Source of the DNA: Deinococcus aerolatus | GTDB lineage: Bacteria > Deinococcota > Deinococci > Deinococcales > Deinococcaceae | Length of the DNA stretch: 64,000 bases | Assembly (NCBI RefSeq): GCF_014647055.1 | Contig: NZ_BMOL01000005.1 | Span: forward strand, 118,603 to 182,602 | Direction of reading: 5' to 3' | Part shown: piece after piece, positions 8,251-17,075 of the stretch | How positions within the stretch are numbered: position 1 is the first letter of the stretch | Layout of the letters: every line of letters starts with the position of its first letter | The notes under the pieces: model-generated | Told to the model about the DNA's origin: nothing | Databases searched by the model: none | What the model saw: the letters and a program-made list of their open reading frames with translations, nothing else | Made by a program: the position numbers and the translations under genes

Positions 8251-8440
8251 CAAAAGACGGGACGGGAACGCGGCGGCAGAACAGGCACCCGGCGCAGGGA
8301 AAACACGGGGAGGGGGGGAGGAAAAGCAAGCCCCGGAGGACCAGGGGAAGGGAAGGGGGAATGGAAAAGATGCCAGGACGCCAGCGCCGCAAGCAGTGGA
8401 CCGGGCGCGGGCGCGCCGCAGCTTCATCCACGGAGACCCC

Positions 8441-9834
8441 ATGAAAAAAACCGGACCGTCTGGCTCAGCCAGCCGCTGTATCCAGACACCGCGCAGCAAC
8501 AGGCGCTGCGCCGCCACTGGGCCCGCGCCCTGAACGCACAACACGTGTTGACCAGCCACCTGACCCTGCGCGCCGCCGGTCACCACCTGCACCTGATCGA
8601 CGTTGCGGCAGGCCAGGTGGCCTTGCCGGGGCTGCCAGCACCAGGAGAGACCGTCGTCGTTCCGCCGGTCACGCTGGACGACCTGCAGACCGGGTTCAGG
8701 CAGGCCCGCGACGCGCTGGGCTGGGCGCATGACGTCCCCGCCTCCGTGTACCACCAGGTGGTCGTCGACACGGCCCGCGACTGGCGTGCTCTTGCCGGGC
8801 AGACCGTCCGCGCCTCGGAACTGCCGCCCCCCTGGGGACCTGAACGGCCGCTGGAACTTCACCTGGACAGCGCGGCGCAGCCGCTGGACGAGACCACCCT
8901 GGAGGTAGCCTCGCTGGGGCGCGACGCCCTGGTGCTGGGTGATCTCTACCTGCTGCCTGGGCCGTACCGCCGCGCCCTGCACCACCGGCGGCAGCGCCGC
9001 CTGGCGCACGAGGCCCAGCGCCTGCAACAGTTCGAGCAGGCGTGGCTGGCCGGCGGTGACCTGGAGGCGGCGGGCCAGGCACACCGGCTGCGGGCGCGTC
9101 ACCTCGCCGCCGGCGTCGTGCTGGAGGGCCAGCGTCCACCGCCCGACCTGAACCCAGGTGAGCCGCGCAGTCTGGACCGCGCCGTCATCCGGCAGACCGT
9201 GGGGCGCGGCGGCCAGCCGGGCTGGGAGATCGCCTGGGCCTTTCAGGTCACCGCCTCACCCTGGACGGTCGACGACTGTCTTGGCCTGGACCCCGGAGGA
9301 CGCCATGTCGTGGCCTACGCGGCTGGTGCAGGGGGCGGCGTGATCGGGCGGCCGCTGCGGGGGGCCTGGCAGCTTCCAGCGCTGCCCGCACCCCGCGGCC
9401 TGCTGGAGGTGGCCCTGGACGAGCCGCGCGCACGCATCTACCACCGGCGGGCCCTGTTTCTGAAGATGCTGCCGGCGTACGACGCGTTGCTGGCGCTGGC
9501 GCTGCAGTTCCGGGCCGTCGCCCTGGAGGACACCTCGTGGCAGGCGCTGCAGCGCCGGGGATCGGCGTTTCCCGCCTACGCCGAGGCCGTGGGGCTGCGG
9601 GCGGCGCTGGGCTGGCTCGTGGCGCTCGCGCCGCACCACGGCGTTCAGGTGCGGCTCACCCCCCCCTACAACAGCTCGCGCACCTGTCCGGCGTGTCTGA
9701 CGCTGGGGCGCCGCCCCTGGTCCGGCCAGCCGTTCGCGTGCCGCACCTGTGGCCACACCGAGGCCATCGGCGACGTCGCTGCCGCGCAGATTCACCGGCA
9801 GCGTGCGCTGGGCGGCGCGTGGCGGTCGCCGTGA
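8441..9834 (+). CDS. divergent TnpB-like RuvC nuclease; start needs a frameshift
   Basis: About 460 residues. RuvC motif I is in DDCLGLDPGGRH (Asp codon 9289-9291), motif II is ALEDTSW (Glu codon 9526-9528). A zinc ribbon with CPAC and CRTC pairs follows, then motif III GDVAAAQI (Asp codon 9772-9774). This order matches TnpB and Cas12 proteins, which are RNA-guided DNA nucleases. The N-terminal half has TnpB-like traits (LYPDTAQQQAL; a helix pair; GWEIAWAFQV before RuvC). ATG 8441 has GGAG five bases upstream but is one frame off: the ATG is followed by seven A, and one extra A would join it to the nuclease frame. In frame as given, the first start is GTG 8545, which cuts off the first strand. 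No TnpA is near. The stop overlaps the next gene. It could be functional through slippage, phase-variable, a sequencing error or a pseudogene. Confidence 0.72.
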
Positions 9835-10724
9835 CCGGCAGTCCAGCCGACCGCCTGCGCGCAGGCTGGCCGGAGGCGCTGCACGCCAGGCGCCTGTATC
9901 TCCCCTACCAGCTCCGCCCCCGGGCATCTGGGCGGCAGGGCAAGGTCCCGGTGCGCTGGGCAGGTCGGCGCTGGTACCCGGCCGACGCTCGCGACTCCCG
10001 GTTCCGGCTGACCCTCGCCGGGGCGCTCCTGCACCTGGAAGCCGGCGCTGCCGACGGGGTGGGCGTCGTGCTGGACCCCCAGCAGGCCGTCGTTGATGGC
10101 TGGCCCCTGGTGGCCGCCGATCTCGACCACGTCTTCCGGCCGGGCCAGCCGCTGCCCGCAGCCACGCAACAGCTGGTGGACCGGCTGGCCTCGTACACCG
10201 AGGTGTCGCGCTCGGGGTCCGGACTGCACGTCGTCGTCGGTGGCCGCGTGCCCGGCAACCGCCGCGCCGGCAGCGTGGAACTCATCGCCAGCGGATTCCT
10301 GGCGCTGACCGGCCACCGCCTTCCAGGGACACCGCCTGGTATCGGGCCGCGCCAGACCGGGCTGGACGCCCTGGTCGCGGGCATGACAGCGCCCCGGCCA
10401 GGCAGCCAGCGCCAGCCGTCCACCAGCCCGGCGGACGCCGAGGTGCTGCGGCGTCTGCGCGCCGGCCCAGGTGCGGCGAAGTTTGCCTGCCTTTTTGACC
10501 ACGGTGACCTGGGCCTCCACGGCGGGGACCACAGCCGGGCCGACGCGGCCCTGCTGGGTCAGTTGAGCTACCACACGTCCGATCCACAGCAGCTCGCCCG
10601 CCTGTTTGCGCAGAGCGCCCTGTTTCGCCCCGCCCGCTGGCACGCCAGCGCCACACACGATGGCCGGACCTGCGGCGACGTTTCCGTCGCGTTTGTGCTC
10701 GGCCGCAAAGGAGACCCCTGTTGA
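9831..10724 (+). CDS. primase-like protein related to NrS-1-type PrimPol
   Basis: 297 residues from GTG 9831 in a GTGA overlap with the nuclease stop; GTG 9819 is an alternative. The centre shows VAADLDHVF followed by SYTEVSRSGSGLHVVV and then VELIASGFLALTGHRL. This is the pattern of the archaeo-eukaryotic-type primase fold of the NrS-1 polymerase group (an Asp pair, then a Ser-Gly-x-Gly-x-His motif). The C-terminal part (RADAALLGQLSYHT ... LFAQSALFR ... DGRTCGDVS) matches the domain that follows in those proteins. The ATPase/helicase part is absent, so it is shorter than typical plasmid or phage PrimPol proteins. It probably serves replication or repair of the element. Confidence 0.65.
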   Translation: MTGSPADRLRAGWPEALHARRLYLPYQLRPRASGRQGKVPVRWAGRRWYPADARDSRFRLTLAGALLHLEAGAADGVGVVLDPQQAVVDGWPLVAADLDHVFRPGQPLPAATQQLVDRLASYTEVSRSGSGLHVVVGGRVPGNRRAGSVELIASGFLALTGHRLPGTPPGIGPRQTGLDALVAGMTAPRPGSQRQPSTSPADAEVLRRLRAGPGAAKFACLFDHGDLGLHGGDHSRADAALLGQLSYHTSDPQQLARLFAQSALFRPARWHASATHDGRTCGDVSVAFVLGRKGDPC

Positions 10725-11335
10725 ATGCCCCGCTCTCGCATCTGATCGAACTGCCGCTGCACCCCACCCCCGCTCAGGCGCGCACCCTGCTGCGCCTCGG
10801 CCAGGCACACAGTCTCGCCGGGCTGCTGGCCATGGATCAGGCGTACCTGGCGATCGGCCACCAGGACGTCGCGCTGACCGCCCTGGTCGACGGCCCCGAT
10901 CACCCGGACCGCACGCCTGCAGGCGAGGCAGCGGCCCTCGCGGCGACGCCACTGTTTGCGGACTGCCCGGCCAGCACGCTGGAGTACGCCGTCTCGTCGT
11001 ACCGGGCCAGTTTGCACCGGTGCAAGGTGCACAACTACAGCGATCTGCCCGGGGTCGGCACCTCGCGCATCGTGGCCGGACATAGCCTGGTCAGCCTGGC
11101 GGGACCCAGCACCCTCAGCATCGGCGGCGTCGGGATGGTACGCGCCGATCTTCACCGCCTGCCGGACTGGGCACTCAACGCCCTGCGGCGGGGGCCGGAA
11201 CCCGAGGACAGGGACGCCTCGCCCGCTCCTGCACACACCGAAATCCGGTACTCCGGCTGGGCGTACATCGAGCGCGAGTGGGTGGACGGGCGCTGGGCCT
11301 GGACGGTGGAACTGGACTTCACTGAAACCTGGTGA
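10721..11335 (+). CDS. orphan protein resembling the N-terminal half of TnpB
   Basis: 204 residues from TTG 10721, with AAAGGAG seven bases upstream and a four-base overlap (TTGA) with the primase stop. No RuvC part is present. The order of elements follows the REC/WED half of TnpB: an opening strand and helix (IELPLHPTPAQARTLL), a second helix with CPASTLEYAVSSYRASL, a strand pair around STLSIGGVGMVRADLHRLP, and a final strand pair ending in GRWAWTVELDF. In TnpB such segments come before the first RuvC motif. The assignment rests on pattern and not on high identity, so it is tentative. It may be a partner or decoy of the nuclease encoded two genes upstream, or simply an unrelated element protein. 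Confidence 0.55.
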   Translation: MNAPLSHLIELPLHPTPAQARTLLRLGQAHSLAGLLAMDQAYLAIGHQDVALTALVDGPDHPDRTPAGEAAALAATPLFADCPASTLEYAVSSYRASLHRCKVHNYSDLPGVGTSRIVAGHSLVSLAGPSTLSIGGVGMVRADLHRLPDWALNALRRGPEPEDRDASPAPAHTEIRYSGWAYIEREWVDGRWAWTVELDFTETW

Positions 11336-11864
11336 GAGGTCCCGGATGACCATCTGATCATCTTTACAGGGAGATCGAAAAGTAAGGTGCCAGTTACAGA
11401 ATGCATGAATCTCTCAAATCTCTTCAAATCTGCATCGCCTTTTTCCTCAAAACAAGGCTTATCTTCAGGGTCTTCGCTGATTTTACATAATAAAAAGCTG
11501 TATAGTCTAGGGGTAGGGTGAATCATCCCCAGATGTCTAGGCGCGCACAACTCCTAGTTGTTAGGAAAGAGTGGCTGTAGCCTCTCACGTTTCGAAATCA
11601 ATTTTTCCGACACACAGGCCCTTCTTCAAAGTGTATGAGAAACTTGGCTTACACAGCGCCTAGTAGGCAGAAAATCCGGTCCTCACTTGAATAATCTGGC
11701 GGAGTCTCAGGACACGACTCTTTGTTGACTTCAATTCGCTGTCATGAAATTTTGAATGCCAGGGAACGCCCAAATGAACAGGCGCTCTCTGGCACAGAAG
11801 CTGCGTCTGGGTGTTTCTCTACCAGGATATCCACCCAACGCCGCATGCATGCCAGGAGGCATAC
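11336..11864. promoter_or_regulatory. AT-rich control region of the element
   Basis: About 530 bases without a gene and clearly richer in A/T than the surroundings. It contains the overlapping palindromes ACAACT-CCT-AGTTGT (11547-11561) and CCTA-GTTGT-TAGG (11553-11565). Near the right end there is TTGACT at 11725-11730, with AATTTT 17 bases further as a weak promoter guess for the HTH gene. It could hold an operator, a promoter and perhaps a replication start for the element; only the sequence features are seen. Confidence 0.45.
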
Positions 11865-12083
11865 GTGAACACGTTACAAGAAGGACGGCCCAAAGAAAAG
11901 AACGCGACGCAACAGCAGAAGCTCATCTACACCCCCAGCGAGGTCGGGGATTACCTTGGACTCGGGCGCAACCTGATCTACAAGCTGATCGGCTCCGGCC
12001 AGCTGCGGGGGGTGCGGGTGGGCAGCAAGTGGCTGATCCCCGCCGCGGCCCTCGAAGAGTTCCTCAGCGGGGCCCGGGGGTGA
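11865..12083 (+). CDS. helix-turn-helix protein, excisionase/AlpA type
   Basis: 72 residues from GTG 11865, preceded by AGGAGG five bases upstream, which decides the start over the longer open frame. The core reads YTPSEVGDYLGLGRNLIYKL and then a wing ending in KWLIPAAALEEFL, the standard layout of the MerR-like HTH_17/excisionase family. Such proteins act as directionality factors for tyrosine integrases or as regulators of element genes. It overlaps the following PrimPol gene by four bases (GTGA), so the two are coupled. Confidence 0.85.
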   Translation: MNTLQEGRPKEKNATQQQKLIYTPSEVGDYLGLGRNLIYKLIGSGQLRGVRVGSKWLIPAAALEEFLSGARG

Positions 12084-15055
12084 GCGCGTTCGGCCACGAC
12101 AGTGGACAGCAGAGCCCCATGGAATCCACCGAGCCGCTGAAACACCCCGAGGCGGTGCAGCACTACATCACGCTGGGGCTGGCGCTGGCGCCGACGCCTC
12201 ACGGTTCGAAGGCACCGATCACCAAGGGCTGGAACCAGCCTGAGCAACTCGTCATCACGCCCGAACAGGCCGAGTCCCACTGGCACCACAACAGGGAGGA
12301 CAGAAAACCGCCTAACATCGCGCTGTATCACGCCACCAGCGGCACGGCCGTCCTTGACATTGATCATCTGGAAGGAACGCGCCGCGCGCTGGCGAGCGTC
12401 GGCCTCGACCTGGACGGAATCCTGACATCGAAATGCTGCATCTGCAGCCGCAACGGCAAAAAACCGCTGTACCGCGTGCCCGGGGGTCTGGACCTCAGGC
12501 CACGCAAGCTGATTGCACGCGACAGGGACGGCACGAACCACACGGTGTTTGAACTGCGGGTGGGAAATTTGCAGGACCAGTTGCCACCCAGCATGCATCC
12601 CAGCGGCGTGCTGTACACCTGGTCCGACGGGATGCCTCTCACCCGCGAGGACATCCCCGAACTGCCTGACCCATTGGCCTGGCTCTGGCAGAACTTTGAC
12701 CATCTGAAAGCCCAGATGGCAGCGGCCTGCTCGGACGCACCTCAGCCCCCGGCGAAAGCCCTCCCCCGGTCCAGGGGTTCCAGCCGGTTGCGTCGGGTTC
12801 CCACCACTGACCGCGTCCGTCAGGCGTTCAACGCCACCTACCCAGTGGCCAGGGTGCTCGAACGCAACGGGTATGAAGCCCAGGGCTCTGGCCGCTGGAC
12901 CGCGCCGCACAGCACCACGGGCATGCCCGGCGTGACGTTGCTGCCGCCCACTACAACTGGCCCGGCGCAGGTGTATTCGCACCACGCCGCAGACGTGCTG
13001 GCGACGGGGTATCCGCACGATGCCTTCAGCGCGCGCGCGCTGCTGGAGCATGCCGGCGACGAGGGTGCCGCGCGCGCCGCTGTCGGCGCTGAGCTCGACG
13101 TGCAGGACAGCACAGTTCGCACTGGGACCTACATCATGCGTGACGGCCAGATGTTGAAGGAAAAGTCCACCAGAGCCGGCGTGCTGGAAGTCCCCCTGAC
13201 CTCGTTCGCCGCCTGGATCACGTCGGAGATCCGCTACGACGATGGCGACGGTGGCCGGGAGCTTCATTTCGAGCTCGCTGGTCAGCGCCCATCAGGGCAG
13301 GCGTTCTCGCCCATCACCCTGAAGGCCAGCGAGTTTGAGGCCATGGGCTGGCCGCTGGCGCAGTGGGGGGCCCACGCCAACGTGTTTGCCGGCGCTGGCA
13401 ACCGTGACCACGTCCGCTGTGCCATCCAGGCTCTGAGTGTTCATCAGGGTTTCGTGACCCGCACCATTTACCGCCACCTCGGCTGGACCCTGCATCCCGA
13501 ACACAAGGCGCTGTACCTGTCCGCCGGCGCGGTCATCGGCGCGCAGGGGGTGGTGCCGGGAATCACGGTGGAGGTGCCCGGACGTTTGACTGGTTATGCG
13601 CTGCCACCCGTTCCGGAGCATTCCGAACTGGTCCGCTGTGTGCGCGCGTCCCTGGCCCTGCTGGACCTCGCGCCAGACTCCATCAGCGTGCCAGTCCTCG
13701 GCGCGGTGTTTCGCGCTGTCCTTGGCAAGAGTGATTTCACGCTGTTCTTGGTCGGGCGAACAGGCAGCCACAAAACGACGTTCACGGCGCTGGCGCTGGC
13801 GCACTTCGGCGGGGCCTGGCGACATGACCACATGCCTGAGAGCTGGGCAAGTACGGCCAACGCCCTGGAGCGCAACGCATATATCGTCAAGGACGCCCTG
13901 TTCGGGGTCGATGATTTTAAGCCGCGCGATCCGAATGATCCTGTGTACGGGGTTCTTTCCAGACTGCTGCGGGGTCAGGCGGATGGTGCCGGGCGTTCCA
14001 GACTCGGTCAGGGGGGCCAGACCTCGCAGACCACGTACCATCCCCGCGGCCTGATGATCACGTCGGCCGAGACCGTTCCCAAGGAACACAGCGATCAGGC
14101 CCGGGCGCTGTTCGTGAACGTCACCGCGCCGCTGCTGGGCCCTGGCCGCCAGAAATCAGGGGCATTCTACGCGGCGGCAGAACTCGGTCAGTCTGGAACC
14201 TACGCCGGCACGCTCGCAGGGTTCGTGCAGTACATCGCGCAGAACTGGACCAGCCTGCATGCCGGAGGTGCGGCGCACCAACAGGCCGTGCGGGCCCTGA
14301 CGGCACACTTCGATGACATTCAGGCGCACGACCGGACGCCACGCATGTGCGGCGAACTGGCCCGGGGCTGGCAGGTTTTTCTGGACTTCGCCGTGTCCAG
14401 CGGCACCGTGACCCGTCTCGACGCCGACGCGTTGCTGGCGCGGGTCATCAAGGCACTGCGCGATGTGGCAGCCACGCAAAGCGCCCATCACAAGGATGTG
14501 GACCCTGTCCAGCGCTTTTTGCAGTTGCTACGCGAGCTGTTCGCCAGTCGGCGGGCGTTCGTGGAAGACGCGCGTGAAGGCAGGGGGCCCAGAGACCACC
14601 CTGAAACGCTGGGATGGCGTTCAGACCCCCAGTTTGGGTTTCTCCGGGAGCCCTCGGCTGCACGGCTCGGCTGGGTGGGTCACTCGGGCAAAGGTGAGCT
14701 GTGCCTGTTTCTCCAGCCCGACACCACGGTGGCGGCCGTGAGCAAGCTTGCTGCAGACAGCGGCGCTCCCCTCCCGCTCACGAGCGGCCCGCTCGGTTCC
14801 CGCCTGAAAGAAGCTGGGATTCTGGGGCCGTGCGAAACGGGCAAGACCACCCACCGCCGTGCGGTTCACGGCGCCGCCGGACGGGCTGACCTCTGGCACA
14901 TCCGCTGGGAGGTGTTTGCCCCCGACACCGGGACAGCAGGGACCGTCGGGGAGAATTCTTCCACTCCAACGGCCTCTGGCCCTGTACCTCCTTCTTCTCT
15001 TTCATCAGGACAGGAAGGGACAATGCTCGACAACCTGATGTTCGAGCCGTTCTAG
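12080..15055 (+). CDS. PrimPol-helicase replication protein of the element
   Basis: 991 residues from GTG 12080 (GTGA overlap); ATG 12119 is a possible shorter start. Residues about 20-200 look like a bifunctional primase/polymerase domain, with LALAPTPHGSKAPITKGWNQ and TAVLDIDHLEG, the second supplying the metal-binding Asp pair. The middle has a P-loop, FLVGRTGSHKTTF, at about residue 555, followed by ALFGVDDFKP as Walker B and a conserved-looking TSAETVPKEH stretch, which fits DUF927-like or SF3-like replicative ATPases. The C-terminal 200 residues are helical with a Ser/Pro-rich tail. Such proteins start replication of plasmids and integrative elements. The next gene is the integrase. Confidence 0.75.
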   Translation: MSAFGHDSGQQSPMESTEPLKHPEAVQHYITLGLALAPTPHGSKAPITKGWNQPEQLVITPEQAESHWHHNREDRKPPNIALYHATSGTAVLDIDHLEGTRRALASVGLDLDGILTSKCCICSRNGKKPLYRVPGGLDLRPRKLIARDRDGTNHTVFELRVGNLQDQLPPSMHPSGVLYTWSDGMPLTREDIPELPDPLAWLWQNFDHLKAQMAAACSDAPQPPAKALPRSRGSSRLRRVPTTDRVRQAFNATYPVARVLERNGYEAQGSGRWTAPHSTTGMPGVTLLPPTTTGPAQVYSHHAADVLATGYPHDAFSARALLEHAGDEGAARAAVGAELDVQDSTVRTGTYIMRDGQMLKEKSTRAGVLEVPLTSFAAWITSEIRYDDGDGGRELHFELAGQRPSGQAFSPITLKASEFEAMGWPLAQWGAHANVFAGAGNRDHVRCAIQALSVHQGFVTRTIYRHLGWTLHPEHKALYLSAGAVIGAQGVVPGITVEVPGRLTGYALPPVPEHSELVRCVRASLALLDLAPDSISVPVLGAVFRAVLGKSDFTLFLVGRTGSHKTTFTALALAHFGGAWRHDHMPESWASTANALERNAYIVKDALFGVDDFKPRDPNDPVYGVLSRLLRGQADGAGRSRLGQGGQTSQTTYHPRGLMITSAETVPKEHSDQARALFVNVTAPLLGPGRQKSGAFYAAAELGQSGTYAGTLAGFVQYIAQNWTSLHAGGAAHQQAVRALTAHFDDIQAHDRTPRMCGELARGWQVFLDFAVSSGTVTRLDADALLARVIKALRDVAATQSAHHKDVDPVQRFLQLLRELFASRRAFVEDAREGRGPRDHPETLGWRSDPQFGFLREPSAARLGWVGHSGKGELCLFLQPDTTVAAVSKLAADSGAPLPLTSGPLGSRLKEAGILGPCETGKTTHRRAVHGAAGRADLWHIRWEVFAPDTGTAGTVGENSSTPTASGPVPPSSLSSGQEGTMLDNLMFEPF

Positions 15056-15198
15056 CCCTGAACACATTCGCCGCCTGAACGGCTCCCGGGGGGTGGTCAC
15101 CAGCGATGGGCCACCCCTCTTAAATCAAAGCTCACAGCAAGAATCAACGCCATCTTTTACAGGCAGCCCTTCTCCAGCGGGACCTGCCCGGGGGCACC

Positions 15199-16560
15199 AT
15201 GACAGGAAAAGCAAAGCGTCCAACCAGAAACGACGCCCCCGCCCTTCTCGCTGACGCCAGCAAACAGCGCAAGACCAAGCGGCGCGGTAACGGCAGCGGA
15301 ACGGTCTGGTGGGATGTGGCCATCGGCAAATACAGGTGGCAGATCACGCTTCAGACGCTGACTGGCGGACGGCGCAAGACCCTTAACGGCAGGGCTGAGA
15401 CGAAGACGGGGGCGGTGAAGGCCATGCGGGCCGCGCTCGTTGCCCACGAACAAGGTGACCTGCAGGACCCGAATACCATTACCGTGGCGAGGTACGCCGA
15501 GGTCTGGCTCAACCGTCTGACGACGGCACGGCCGCGCACTCTGGCGCTGTATCGCCAGGAGCTCGGCTACGCTCTGGCGATCATCGGCGGGGAGCGGGTC
15601 CAGAAGGTCACCGTGGCAACCATGAAGGACCTGGTTGCCGGGTTGAGTCGGCGTGAGATGGCCGGAGGACTCGGCAGGGGAAAACCCATGTCGCCGCGCA
15701 CCCTCGGCAAGATCGTGACCCGGCTGCGCGCCGTGTTCGCCGAGGCCGTGACCGACGGAATCATCAAGGTCTCGCCCATGAACGGCGTCCGACGCCAGCG
15801 CGTGCCCAGCCCCGCAATCGCCCCGGAAGGGCGGGTCCTGGATGAGCCGCAACTGGCGCAGTTCCACGCCCTCGGAACCCTGTTGTGGCAGGCTGGACTC
15901 TGCCGCCTGTGGCCGGCGCTGTTCACGGCGCTCAGTGTGGGCCTGCGGCGCGGCGAGGTCCTGGGACTCACCTGGGCCCATGTAGAGCTCGCGCACGGCC
16001 TGCTCCGCATCCAGCAGCAGATCACCGGGCACCGCGGCGGGGCCAGGGTCAGCGATCTGTTGAAAACGGACCACGCCCGCAGGGACATTCACATGCCGCT
16101 CAGCCTGGTGACGCTCTTAAAGCAGCACCAGGCGCAGCAGCGGGCGGAACGCACCGCCCTTGGCCTGCCCTGGACCCCGGACAGCCCGGTGTTCGCAACA
16201 GCCAGCGGCACCTTCACGCATCCAGACAACTTCAACCGCGCCCTCAGCAGCATGGTGGCGTGGAGCCGCAAGGGTGCGGCCACGGTGCCCGGCCGCAAAT
16301 GGAACTGTCCCCCCGGGATGATCGAGCCGCTGCAGGCGATCCACAGGGACCGGGGCGCCCTGCCCCAGCTCTCCCCCCATGATCTCAGGCACACCTACGC
16401 CACGACGGCGCTGCGCCGTGGAATCCAGCTCGCAGTGGTCAGCAAGACGCTGGGACACGCCCGGGTGTCGATCACCAACGACATCTACCGGCATGTGCTG
16501 CCCAGCGAGGCCAGGGAGCAGGTCATCGACCTGTTTACGCCGCCAGACCCTCAAGACTGA
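15199..16560 (+). CDS. int: tyrosine recombinase (integrase)
   Basis: 453 residues from ATG 15199. After an N-terminal arm-binding part (about 45-110) and a SAM-like core-binding part (about 95-200), the catalytic domain shows Arg in SVGLRRGEVLGL, Lys in LLKTDHARR, HDLRHTYAT (His-x-x-Arg), His in KTLGHARV and the nucleophile Tyr in ITNDIYRHV. All five key residues are present, so it should be active. Length and layout fit phage/ICE integrases. A terminator and then the 3' end of a tRNA-Arg follow within 100 bases, which suggests that this tRNA is the integration site. Confidence 0.93.
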   Translation: MTGKAKRPTRNDAPALLADASKQRKTKRRGNGSGTVWWDVAIGKYRWQITLQTLTGGRRKTLNGRAETKTGAVKAMRAALVAHEQGDLQDPNTITVARYAEVWLNRLTTARPRTLALYRQELGYALAIIGGERVQKVTVATMKDLVAGLSRREMAGGLGRGKPMSPRTLGKIVTRLRAVFAEAVTDGIIKVSPMNGVRRQRVPSPAIAPEGRVLDEPQLAQFHALGTLLWQAGLCRLWPALFTALSVGLRRGEVLGLTWAHVELAHGLLRIQQQITGHRGGARVSDLLKTDHARRDIHMPLSLVTLLKQHQAQQRAERTALGLPWTPDSPVFATASGTFTHPDNFNRALSSMVAWSRKGAATVPGRKWNCPPGMIEPLQAIHRDRGALPQLSPHDLRHTYATTALRRGIQLAVVSKTLGHARVSITNDIYRHVLPSEAREQVIDLFTPPDPQD

Positions 16561-16585
16561 CCTACTACAGTCGCTATTACAGTCG

Positions 16586-16623
16586 GAGACCCCAGGAGGC
16601 CTGTTCAGCCCCGGGGTCTCTTT
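16586..16623 (+). terminator. Rho-independent terminator after the integrase
   Basis: GAGACCCC at 16586-16593 pairs with GGGGTCTC at 16613-16620, then TTT. It lies 26 bases after the integrase stop. Confidence 0.75.
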
Positions 16624-16656
16624 CTGCGCTTGCCGTCCTGGACGGCATTGTTCTTG

Positions 16657-16733
<77 letters not shown>

Positions 16734-16794
16734 AAACCGGACCCGCACATCTCGAAAGGGCAAAAGCTCCCACGGGGGGAGCCTTAACAGGGTG

Positions 16795-16868
<74 letters not shown>

Positions 16869-16904
16869 CCGTTGCGCGTGCCCCGCTGGGAAACGGGGAA
16901 AGTG

Positions 16905-16981
<77 letters not shown>

Positions 16982-17075
16982 ACATTCACGCGCAGGCGGC
17001 ACTATAGCAAAAGTCTGGGCGCTATGTCGCGTGTGCACTGCCCGCCCTGGCCATTCGGCGTATGCTGCCCCCAGC

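Noticed and set aside
7369..8440. N-terminal extension of the TnpB-like frame to 7369
   Set aside because: It overlaps a better gene (7634-8101) in another frame and is low-complexity Pro/Arg/Gly sequence.
9834..9900. Transposon right end or omega-RNA end after the TnpB-like gene
   Set aside because: The next gene starts within the stop codon and continues without a break, so no separate non-coding end exists.
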